64,000 nt of DNA from Ascaphus truei (taxonomy: Eukaryota; Chordata; Amphibia; Anura; Ascaphidae), in the NCBI GenBank assembly GCA_036426205.1, contig WSYH01000139.1, positions 62,001 through 126,000 on the forward strand. The letters are read 5' to 3'. Positions within the stretch are counted from its first letter, which is position 1, and every line of letters begins with the position of its first letter. The notes beneath the pieces were generated by a model, which did no database searches, was not told the DNA's origin, and was given only the letters and a program-made list of their open reading frames with translations. Made by a program: the position numbers and the translations under genes. Below, one piece after another: positions 35,298 through 45,710 of this stretch.

Positions 35298-36554
35298 TGT
35301 AGCCCCGGTGCCCTCCGGCTCCCAGAGACCCCCCCTCCTTTAGGTCAGCGCGGTCGCGGGTGCCGCCGGAGGCAGCGACGGACCCGCCGGCTGTTCCCAA
35401 AGGTGGGGGCCGGAGCAGGGAGCGATACGAGCCGTAGGAGGCTCGGTGGCGCACCGGCATGCGGGGGCCGCCATTATGGTTGCGCGCGCAGGCGCCGGGA
35501 TCGCGCATGCGCGGTTAAAGCTAGGGAGTTGCGGTGGCCTATAGGGAGTCACGCATGCGCAGAAGAATCGCGCACGCGGCCCCAACGTAGAAATAGCCTC
35601 CACGGGACTACAATTCCCAGGAGGCTAAGGGTGAAAGGCACCAGGTGCCCCCGAGTAGCCAATAGGGCTGAAGGATTGCCCTACAGGAGAAATAGATACA
35701 TTTCACGCGCTGAGCCCACGCTAGTCAGTCAGTGACAGGAGCAGCCAGGGGAAGGAGGTAGGGTGCAGGAGTCAGTGACTCCCTGCACTAGGCCAGCAGC
35801 CCCCCGAGGCCCGAGATAGCCCTGAGCCACCCAGTAGTGTAAGTTGTGTCAGGGACAGGCCCCAGGTTAGGGACCCTGCCCCTTACTATTCAGAGTCAGT
35901 TAGGGACTCAGCAGACGCTGCGCGTCCGTCCAGAGGTTTGGGTGCAGACCTTCGTTGTTGCTGCAGCAGTCATCCGGGTGGGATCGCCCGGACGGCAGTT
36001 CCGGTGTTCAGCCGACATCAGGATCCTTTGTGAAGTTCCGCGGCAGGCCCGGGCACCAGAGTGCCCGGCAGGTAACAATCAACAAGTGCCCCAACGAGTC
36101 ATATCACCTGCACACGGGACATAGTGGCTGCGCAGTCACACATAACTATCTCACTTGAGGGTGGGGTGATACTGTGTGGGGTTACTGGACACTGGGTGGG
36201 ATCATCCGGTGGAGCTGCAGGTAGCGTCCTGCGAGACGCATTAGTTAGTGTCTCCTCTAGGGAGAATTGTGATGCATGAGTACGGTCATCTAGTAAAGGC
36301 ATTAGTTGTTATCCATACTGTGTGTTGAGTGATATATATTGTCCTGCGAGGAACCACTCCCCCTCTGGTGGGAGCCATCGCAGGTGGAGGCGCTGCACCG
36401 AGTACAGGGTTACTCATATTATACTTGCCCCAGGTTCCCCGTGGCGGAAGCTCAGCCCTCCTGTGAGCCTAACAGGTAAAGCACCACACCTGGTAACATT
36501 AAGTTCCCCGCACACACATGCTATATGCTATTGGGTGGGGGAATACCCGTTACA
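35298..36554 (+). mobile_element. Solo LTR with a CpG-rich, promoter-like section
   Basis: It runs from TGTAGCCCCGG to TACCCGTTACA, so the ends are TG...CA and form the short inverted pair TGTAGC / TGTAAC. The flanking 4 bp are CACG and CATG (3 of 4). The CpG-rich part (35300-35700) holds motif matches for YY1, NRF1 and ZNF143 and a CCAAT box. Its 3' half shares GTGGAGGCGCTGCAC with the solo LTR at 40947-41778, so the two may be related. No AATAAA is seen inside, so transcript termination is unclear. No second LTR or coding region lies beside it. Confidence 0.6.
35467..35663 (+). promoter_or_regulatory. Cluster of housekeeping-promoter motifs in the LTR
   Basis: Seen in order: GCCGCCATTATGG (YY1-like, 35467-35479), CGCGCATGCGCG (NRF1, 35502-35513), CACGCATGCGCA (NRF1, 35550-35561), ACTACAATTCCCAG (ZNF143/THAP11 type, 35607-35620) and GCCAAT (CCAAT box, 35658-35663). 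The matches are by eye to known consensus sequences. Promoter activity is inference. Confidence 0.5.
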
Positions 36555-36910
36555 CATGTATTCTCTTTGAAAGACACATTCTCCCATCTTCATTACTTAT
36601 CACATTGTTTGTGCGCTGACAAGAACAATATTCTGTACATTTTAACACTGTATTAGTACCCGGGTACTTTACCTGATTCAGTGATTCTGGTTGAATAAAG
36701 TGATACGATTATTCATATCACATGTACGTCATAGGTAGTTAGGTAGTGCTAGTAATTAGTGACACATGCTGCTTGGTGCTGATATTGTTTTTTTTATTGG
36801 TGTTTTAATCTTTACGGCTGTAATGTTTGCATTTTGCTATGAATTAAATATTTACTGATATTTGCGCTATACCCTGAGTTACCATTTATGAGGTTTTCGG
36901 TCCTCTCTTT

Positions 36911-37912
36911 TGTTAGTTCTATTATACAGACCTTGGAGGAGCACCGACACATTGAAAGCATATTTATTCTTAGAGGGTTGCTTTGAGTTTATTGCTACAG
37001 GTGCAGGTCCGTCCCCCTCCCTTGTGTTTTCAAATAGTTTTACTCATCAGATAACTGCACATGCTTTGTAACATTTGTCCTCTTGACTCCATAGCACCCA
37101 CCTTCATCCTAACTACAGTATGACAAAAGCTAAGGACGACTCTGCTACTGGCTACTTACTTATGTACTTTATTTGCACTCTTCCATCTAGTTAGTTTGTA
37201 TTAGGACATTTCACTATTTGAATTCTCACTTTTTCTATGGTCTCTTTTTCTATAGCCACATGTATACAGTATGTACTTTTATGTGTATGGTTATATAATA
37301 TTATTTACACTATTCATATGTCATATGAAAACTGATTGCAATCAGGTGTATATAGATGTTTTGTATATTGCCATTCTAGTATACTCAAGTAAGAATCGCT
37401 CTTTTTGTGTATCTTCAATTTACAAAATCTATACTAATGCTAGATATATAAGGTGATTTGTAAGGTGCTTGGGTCAGCAGCAATCCTTCTTTTTTTAAAT
37501 TGTGTGGTCTTTCAACTTGTTTGTGCTTGAAATAATTTTTACAGATAAATATTTTTAGACGCAATAATAAGTTAAGATTAATTTAAATGAGTGCTCATAT
37601 TCAAGTACTGTCTTTGATGTATTGTCTACCTACAGTATGCCCTAGGGAGGCTTTCACACAATAAAGTCACAAAGCCCACATCAAGCAGGAATGCATTCCA
37701 AAGAACCAATTGTTTACCCATTGTGTCAAAAGTTTGAGGCTCCATTTCAAATCCATCTTCTGTCAAGAGGTGTTAGTGGGGAGTAATGTTAACTTTATAT
37801 TTGTATTAAATAAGTAAACAATGTTAAGCTGTGTGAACACTATGGTAGCATTTGGGACATTGTTACAATAGTTGCAATGCTATAATGACCAACTGCAGTA
37901 CAGTATAGAATG
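36911..37912. other. AT-rich intron, nothing recognised
   Basis: This is about 1 kb of AT-rich DNA without recognisable repeat ends, coding sequence or RNA gene. Confidence 0.6.
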
Positions 37913-38180
37913 GTTCCTAACTCCAGTACTCACAGACCCCTGATAGGTCATATTTTAAGGATACCCTGCTTGAGCACAGGTTTCTCTGGTTGAGTACAGG
38001 TGGTTAAGTCAAAATATCATAAAATAATTTATCCCCTTGAAAAAATATAGTAGAGTTCTACTCACAAATCTTGCAACATGAAGTTTATTATTTTTTGGCT
38101 AGGTTAAGTCAAAAGGATTGAGTCACTGATTGAGCCATCTGTGCATGGCCTGTTAGGGGTCCTTAAGGAGAGGAACTACT
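37913..38180. mobile_element. Diverged hAT foldback MITE interrupted by a short insertion
   Basis: TCCTAACTCCAGTACTCACA on the left and GGTCCTTAAGGAGAGGAAC on the right resemble the arms of the MITE at 14295-14519, as does GATTGAGCCATCTGTG. It is interrupted at about 38017-38102 by about 85 bp flanked by direct repeats GGTTAAGTCAAAA (about 38004-38016 and 38103-38115). Confidence 0.6.
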
Positions 38181-40946
38181 GCAGTATAAAATCCATCTAA
38201 ATGTTTTATAAAAAGGAAAGCATAGTACTTAACCATAGCACACCCCTAATTCTCTGAAAGGAAATGGCAGGCATTTTACCACCCCCTAAAAATAATGCAC
38301 AAGTAGATTTCCAAAGTGGTAAAAGCGAAAAAAGACACTCACTGTATTGAAAGTATTTTGATCTCCTCTTTACAGTAAATAAGACAGCATAAAAATGATT
38401 TTTACAGTATAATTGTTTCTACCCTCATTAAAGTAAGGATGGCAATGAAAAGACTGCAGGAATGCTACAAAAGGTACAAGGGCGGGTTATGTATTTCAAG
38501 ACAAGTGAAACACTAAAGAAGATAAAGTAGAGGTTATATAGGACCCCTAAGAAGTTATTTTCTTCCCACCAAATGCAAGGTCAGCCTTGTAATTGTGTGA
38601 TTTACCTTGATAAATATCCCCAGGTGTATTTTAGCTCTGCTTTACTGATACTAGGAAAGGTTCATGTGAAGGAAAAACAGAGAACATGCTTAAAAATTTT
38701 CACTCATGACCTGGAAATAAGGTAAAACAAGAACAAGTACTGACAAAAAAAACCTATAAACCTGATATGTTGCGCTTTTTCAGTAACATACTTATTTTTA
38801 CATAAACCACAGCTTCAAGGAATAAATCATTCCTTTTTCTGTGTCAATGGCAGATAAACTCTACGGTGTTTACAAACTACAACCTACTGGACAAGACCAA
38901 TATGGATCAATTATTCAAACTCATGCAAGAGACTGTGCACTTTAACTTACTATAAGAAACACAGATTCACATATTTTTCATTTCTATGGCAGTGAATATT
39001 TTCTATACTCCCTGTCTACATCAGGTACCACCACACAGGAAGTGTACCTCTCTACATGCATTTTCCTTTTTATTATGACAGAAATGTCTTTGCCAAGAAT
39101 ACTTCAGCTTGAGTCCTGACAGTTCTGCTGTTGACACTACGTCATAAGCTCAATAGTTGACATAGCAATACTGCCGCAATCCAGTCAACAAAATTGACTG
39201 TAACCTATAGCGAAAGTAACTAATAATTCAGAAGGATCAGATGGATACAAATAACCGGACAATAAGAAACTAAAAAATAAAGGTAAGTAAAATACTCAAA
39301 AAACATGACTAAAAAAAATTGTTTTCTCTCAAACATTCTTACATGATGTACATGCACGTTCTAAACCATCAGCTGATTTTGGTTGACTTTTAACAAATGC
39401 GGTTGTCAGCTCATTGTCCACTTTCTCTGCAACTGTCAACTATGGTATCAATCAGTTCTGAACTTATGTCATGTTGCATAGCAAAGTGTTAAAACTGATT
39501 CCCAGTGCCGTCGCAAATGTTTCTCCTTGAATGAGTTTTGACATATCTGGCACAAATTTGATCCTTGCAAACATTCTGGAGCAACGAACAAGCCTCACAC
39601 AGAACAGATAAAGACTATTGTTATCTGGTATAATGTGTGTCCTTTCACAGAAAAAAATAGGTAAGCATTTATTATTTCTCTCTTTGTATTGACTTGAGAT
39701 GTAAGGCTATCCACAATGTCCTATTTTAGTTGATTCAGTTCTTGTATCCTATTTGTCACGAGGTGAATGCTTGCCACCTGCGTTCAAATTAAAGATTTGA
39801 ACCTATAGCTACCGCAGTTTGTTAATGTGTCCCAAAGGCAAACAGACATCTTTAATCCTGGTGGGCTGCTCGTGTATTCATTTCTTTCCTCCTATTATTA
39901 ATCTTCACTGACAAGTGTCAATTATAGCCACAAGATTGATGATTTGTTAAAGGAAAACTCCAGTTAACAAATATTTTTTTGTGTTGAAACAGATAGGTGT
40001 AATCACAGAGGCTGCTCATTGTAATTCAATATATAGCTAGTATCTTCTCGGGCCTACGAACATGTCATCTTGAGGTCTTAAATATTCCAAATATTTGAAA
40101 CAACTCTGTTTTAGTGCATAGCTAGAAATGTCTCTCATTAACTTTACTCCAACAAGGGCAATATCTTTTGTGCTGAAAAATGCATGCAACGTGAAATGTA
40201 AAATAGAACTGCTGCCATGTTTATTACAATGCATGAGAGTTCCTTGAGAGCGTTCCAACTGCATAACAAAATAGTTTTGTTTTTGGCAAGGCTGACTTGC
40301 AGCAAAATGACAGAGAAACAAAAACACTGCTGTATCAAAGTGTAACACAAGAAATAGAAAAATAAGATGTGCCAAGGGTGAGTGAGGCATTACAATATGG
40401 TGTGGTTTTTCCTATTTAGATTAAGATACTGTTTTGAACATGTTTCTTAAAACCTAGCATATGTGATATACATAAAGGTCTTACCTGCATAAATATTTCG
40501 TGAAATCAAGACACTCACCATGAAACTTTAACATGTATTTTATTTATGCACACATATTCTTCAAACATGTACAATGTATAAAGCAATTCAAAGAAGAGCT
40601 TGCCATATATTTCCAATACTAATTATTTAGCTACCTTGAAATATCAAATACAGAGAATAAATCAATTTCTGTACATGTTGAGTCTATTTACTGGTCTGTT
40701 TTAGTCATTTTAATTTTAATATTAGTGCTTGCATGCTGATGCATCTTTTGTAGTAAATAGAAAAATGCAGTGTACTGTTATCAAACGAACTAAATAAATG
40801 CCATTTTATTTGTAGTTGTTGATATATAATACTGATAAACACAAGTCAGAATATTATGTAGGCTGTGTTGTGAATGTTAGTTAATCAATCAGAATGGATA
40901 TGTATGTGATTTATTATTCAATATATAGAGCAACATGTTATGTACT
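38181..40946. other. AT-rich intron, nothing recognised
   Basis: I see no coding sequence, RNA gene or clear repeat boundary in these 2.8 kb. Short open frames are consistent with chance. Confidence 0.55.
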
Positions 40947-41778
40947 TGTAGCGGTCATGTAAAATGCCTACAGTCATCTCTCCTGCTGGCAGTAAGGCCT
41001 GGTAAGTATGGGCATGCCAGCAGTAATCATGGAGGTTTCCCCTCACACCTTGGTGGGGTGCTCTGTGTATGGCTGGGACTGGTCACATGCTCTGACTCCA
41101 TGGTTAGTGATGTCAGAGATGTGTCAGCCTCAGAAGCTTACATAAGGCACAGCACTGTGTTCTAAAGTTAGTTGCTGTGAAGTTGATGAGTAGTTGTTGC
41201 AAAGTTGAGGAAGGAGTGCCAGCTCTTGTCAGAGCTGAGGAAGGAGATCAAGTTATATCAGAGTGTCAGTTATGTTATAGTAACTCCATGGGAGGCTGTG
41301 TCCAGGGACCTGGCACAGGACAGTGATTCCTGAGGGAATAGTGAATCCCTGATCTGGGTAACATACCTAATCAAAGGGAGCACTGGCAAGATGAGCGGCT
41401 GAAGATACTCCTTGTGGAGGGCAGTTGCCCTGCCGTATCAATAAAGATGAGTTCAGCCAGAAACCCTCTCGTGTATCTATCTGGGATGAGTGTACACAGA
41501 GGAGCACCACGGAGGAGTTCCTCGCCAGGATCATCCCCATGCGGACGCAGGGACCCTGGTGAGGTGGAGGCGCTGCACTGTAACTAGGTGAGACTCAGCA
41601 CACTACCTCAGCTGCCTGTTTGACGGGTTCTCCCCACACACCATCATGCGGGAGACTCAGGAGTCCTGTAGCCAGCAGGTGCACCATATGACATATCCAC
41701 ACTGTAATGGGGTCCGGTTAGACCACAGGGGCCAATGTGAGATTGGGTGGGTCAGGCCGGGCCAGAAACACCGTTACA
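40947..41778 (+). mobile_element. Solo LTR with 4-bp target duplication
   Basis: The 832-bp segment starts TGTAGCGG and ends CCGTTACA (TG...CA with an 8-bp near-inverted pair). It is flanked by the direct repeat TACT (40943-40946 and 41779-41782). It contains a TATA-like TACATAAG (about 41139) and AATAAA (41440-41445) in the right order for plus-strand transcription. The U5-like part holds GTGGAGGCGCTGCAC (41564-41578), shared with 36384-36398. No internal region is present, so it is a recombination-derived solo LTR. Gypsy or ERV class cannot be decided. Confidence 0.85.
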
Positions 41779-41782
41779 TACT

Positions 41783-43848
41783 ATATAAACTGTATGTTAG
41801 CATACGTGAAAAGAATGTGTGCAGTATTATTACAGTAAAAATAATAAGGAAATCATATAATCTTATATCAAAATCTCTCTCTCTCCCTATCTCTCTCTCT
41901 ATATGCTATAATATGGAGAAATAATGCAATGCTCCTCAAGTTTTGGAAGTAAGGGCAGCTTCCAGCAGACGCTAAATATGGTTACATTATTAGCATCATC
42001 TTAACAGTAATGGAGGTCTAAGGATCTCCTTTGGTAGATAAAGTGCTCATTATCAAATGACTTGCAAATGAAGCTTAAACTCTGTTAAAATTGAAGGTTC
42101 CCTTATTTTTAAGGAAAATGGCTGAATAACATAGCATTAAGCAGGTTTGGGGATATGCGTTATGGATATGGATACGTTAAAATGAGATAACGGAACGTTT
42201 AAAAAATTGCGACCTTCTGAGGATTTAGCCCATTGTTACCTACTCCCTGTGCCTCGACTCTACTAGTAGTACCATTTAACAACTAATTATATTTATGGGT
42301 AGGAATTACCAAACCAATGAACTGCAATATACAATTGGACGTCATAAATCGTTCATTCAAATACCTACAGCTGGTGGCAATTTAAGGTTTATATTTTCCT
42401 CTAAAACTAGTTTATTGGGTATGTGAATATCTATGGGACTTATGTGTAATTTAAGCTTTATTTCCTCTAGCTAATTTGTTATGTAGGAACTTCCCATCAA
42501 AGACGATAGTGATCTACTGTATACTTAAAGTTATGGAAATTACCATTTCAATTTTCTGTTGCTTGTTTTTGCATTAGCAGACAAACAGAACTAAAATTTG
42601 TATTAACGCAATTTAATTTATTATTTAATAAATAGCACATCAAACATTTTTCTGGCATCAGAAAATGTCGTGATTACAATGAACCATACTGTAAGTCTAG
42701 TTATGCATCAATATTTCAGTTCATTTTAAAGATCAAATAAAAACTCTTACATGAAGTGTGTGCTGGTATTACCTTTAGAACCATCTTGTCTACAGCTTTG
42801 GCATGACAGCTGGACCTCTCTGATTTCCATAAGTATAAAAAGCTTTAATTGTTCATTTGTTTAAACTCAACTGGCCATGTAAATAATTTTAATGATGAAA
42901 TTACTCAATCTGCCTTTTCACAGAATTTAATAATAATTACTTTGTACATTGTTACCCATTCTGACCACAATAATATCTGCAATCAATTTTTAGCAACAAC
43001 AATGTGGTGAAATTAACAGTCTTAATTGGCAATAAACATAAAATAATGAATCAGGGATAATTCATGCTAACCATAATTTTACATTTATGTAAGTTAATAT
43101 AGCATTAATATAATTCCGAATGAAAATATTGAATGTAATTAACCATTATTGACTGTTACAATTTTGTAGTCCACTTAAGTTTGGGACTCTTCTGAGTCTT
43201 TATTCACAACATATTTTAAGAATGATGGCTCTATGGCAGTAAAGCCAAGAACTTTCTCATCTTTGTGAATCAATTAGCAACATCTGTATAGCACTTGAAT
43301 AAGACCTATCATGTCTTAATTTAGTTATTTTGCAATATGAAGTCTCAAAATAGGTTAACAACTTCTATGATAATAGTAGGGGACAAAATAAATTGTTCTT
43401 GTTCATTTAATGTGTCAAAAAAACGTCTTCAAACATAGTTTCAACATCAAATGCATGCCTATGCCTATGCCTTTGTTTACAATTCTACAATCTCCCAGTG
43501 AAATCATGTTATAGTTCTATTTGCTCTGCAATAAATCTGACATCCATAACTGCAAACATACTGAATATGACATGCTTGTATAATGATTTAATTTGTTTCA
43601 TTGTCTAAGACCACCCAAAATGTTATGTTTTCTATTGAGAGATATATTGGTCCAAAGAAAACATGAATAATGGATTGAATTCCTTTGTACAGTATGCTTT
43701 TCTGAAAGACATTTTCTTTCAAGTCTGCAACATAAATGTCGTGAAAGTGACCACAAGTAATCTCCATAGACGGTAGATTTTACGCAACGTTTATCCATGT
43801 ATTAATCCCATATTATCTTATGTGTGTACGAACTACACACTTGTATAT
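41783..43848. other. AT-rich intron; possible conserved non-coding stretch
   Basis: No gene or repeat boundary is recognised, apart from a CT-rich run at 41876-41901. The part at about 42820-43130 is rich in TAATTA-like and ATTTGCAT-like words with little simple repeat, the look of a conserved intronic element. That is an impression, not evidence. Confidence 0.35.
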
Positions 43849-44000
43849 TATGAAACACTAGAAAAAGTGACCACAAGGGGTCACTAAGGCCCCTAGTATC
43901 TGCACTCACGGTATACCAAAGGGTGCCCTTTGGTATACCGTGAGTGCAGATACTAGGGAACTTAGTGTCCCCTTCTGGTCACATTTTCTAGTGTTTCATA
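43849..44000. repeat. 152-bp near-perfect palindrome (foldback MITE)
   Basis: Two arms of about 75 bp begin TATGAAACACTAGAAAA and meet at ACCAAAGGGTGCCCTTTGGT. Only a handful of positions differ between arms. The octamer TTGTATAT stands on both sides (43841-43848 and 44004-44011), the right one three bases out from the palindrome end, so an 8-bp target duplication is possible. Confidence 0.8.
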
Positions 44001-44183
44001 GGTTTGTATATACGCCCCTTTGCACATGGTATTCTTTCAATATCTATTCATGGAGAACGTTGTGTTTATATGTTTACACCTGTATCTTACTCGGATGATA
44101 AGTGGAGTCATATGCTACAGATATGTATTTATAAAATGTAAATTTTAATACTATGCTTACTGTGTGGTATCTTGTCTAAACAA

Positions 44184-44448
44184 GTTGGCTCAGTGAGTTG
44201 GCTCAGTGAGTAAAGACACCGACGGTAAATAATGACAGAGTTTGAATCAGGGGCACATTACTCAATTCCCGGGGTCAGCTACATATGACCTTGGGCAAGT
44301 CACTTTATCTCCCTGTCCCTCAGGCACCAAAAAAATAGATTGCAAGCTCATCTGTGAAGGGACTGTGTCTGTAAAAATCCTATGTGCTGCATGTGAATCC
44401 AATTGGGAGAAAGCACTATAAGAAATAAAGTTATTATTATTAAAAGTC
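44184..44448 (+). mobile_element. tRNA-derived CORE-type SINE
   Basis: The head has a pol III A box (TGGCTCAGTGAG) and a B-box-like AGTTTGAATCA. The middle carries GACCTTGGGCAAGTCACTTT and CTCCCTGTCCCTCAGGCACC, the conserved CORE-SINE/MIR-like segment. The 3' part has GCAAGCTCATCTGTGAAGGG and ends in (TTA)n. The A-box region is partly duplicated (GTTGGCTCAGTGA twice, 44184-44209). The strand is plus, opposite to EPHA7. Confidence 0.85.
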
Positions 44449-45370
44449 CATTTTTTATATTTCTTGTTGGGATTTCAGTTACGAAATCTTTGACTTGAAA
44501 TACTGTAAATCCTTCATTTGTAATCAGATATGCAAAATCTGAGATGAGTGTTATTTACTTTTAAGCTCATTCATAGGTTCACACATTTAAGTGGTCACAA
44601 TGTGCTCTATAAAATTCAGCATCCTAATTTGCTTTACAAGCCTATATTGCTAAACTGTTAGCAATCATTGATTTCACGTCAGAAAGCTCACGCGAATGTA
44701 GCTAATGGGAAGCTTATTAAAATAGTGTGAGTAATTTAGTAAGGGACATATCCGGTTGTATCAATAACAAGACGAATTATATTTAAATAATGTTTAAGCT
44801 ACAACATTTCTGTGCGGTAAAGTCATACAAACCTTCTGATATATTGTGCGTCCTATGTATGAAGGCATCATACTGTACATAAGACACACAATGTGTTGTC
44901 TGAAATTATTTTTGACGCATCCCCCATATCGAATATATGATTGATACAATGGAAATAAAAACAGATTTATGTGTATTTTTAATTTATAACTAATATTGAT
45001 ACATTTGAATTATTAGTGTAATATTATTCACAATGGCCACACCGTGGAAATAATACATTTTAAACCTACAGAACGAAGCAGCCGTGCTGCATTAAATAAT
45101 TTTTGGGGTTGATACATAGCAACTTCATACTGCGCTAACACTATTACTGTATTTTAGAGTTTACACCAAATTTTATTTGGTGGATGATGTTGACGCACTT
45201 TTAAATGTGGAACACAAAAGTATTCTAATTAGTACATAACATTTACATTTGTATGCCAAAACAACCACAAAAAAAACCTTTAATTGTAATTGAAGCTTAG
45301 TGCATAGACACACGCAAGCACAATTACATTTGAGTTTGACATATGCCAATTCTGCGACGCTTAATACATA

Positions 45371-45710
45371 CAGCTGCAGCGGCCGTTATTCAAACAAATC
45401 ACGGCGCCGATTTTGTGTGCTCTGCTGTACTCCACGCAGCATGAACGCGGCCAATCGCCCAAGGCACCCGCGCTTATTGCGATTGCTTTGTTGAATTTCA
45501 TGGATTCTCTTTCTTTGGGTGCAATGAATGAATTGCAATGTGTACAGTACTGTGCTATTGTGTCAATTTAAGGTGTTTAAAAACTAGAACTCTAAAATGC
45601 CATTTTCTGCACTCACCACACTCGCGTCTTAAGGCGATAAGGTTGGAAGACATCCTGTGTCATGACATCGGTATTCCGATTTAGTGTTTGGATAACGGCC
45701 GCAGCAGCTG
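45371..45710. mobile_element. TA-flanked MITE, family M3, copy 1
   Basis: The termini CAGCTGCAGCGGCCGTTATT and, from the right, CAGCTGCTGCGGCCGTTATC are inverted and lie directly inside TA dinucleotides. Two relatives are at 54645-55002 and 63471-63836. TA target and CAG ends suggest a Tc1/mariner-derived MITE. It is non-coding. Confidence 0.75.

Larger units (their letters stand above)
33191..36765 (+). repeat. Inverted block, second copy
   Basis: This follows directly on the last bases of the indel-rich direct repeat (ATTTGAATAGATTGGTC) and continues into unique intron after 36765. It starts with (CA)n, then (TA)n, an R1 repeat, a hAT-like MITE, and an LTR. Where it differs from 18151-21654 the differences are mostly indels. 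I take this copy as the more reliable one. Confidence 0.8.
34912..36910. repeat. Inverted pair of about 140-bp repeats enclosing an LTR
   Basis: 34912-35055 (minus) and 36772-36910 (plus) are inverted copies sharing TTTACGGCTGTAATGTTT, GCTATGAATTAAATATTTAC and ATGAGGTTTT. They enclose 1.7 kb that contains the LTR at 35298-36554. This may be an older foldback element into which the LTR inserted. Confidence 0.6.

Noticed and set aside
40037..40390. 117-codon minus-strand open frame with signal-peptide-like start
   Set aside because: No similarity to Eph receptors or other families that I recognise, no splice or promoter support; likely chance.
41876..41901. CT-rich run as a splice polypyrimidine tract
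   Set aside because: No downstream AG plus coding sequence on the plus strand; simple repeat.
44184..44260. Possible tRNA gene
   Set aside because: A and B boxes are present, but the sequence continues into a CORE domain and a TTA tail, so it is a SINE.
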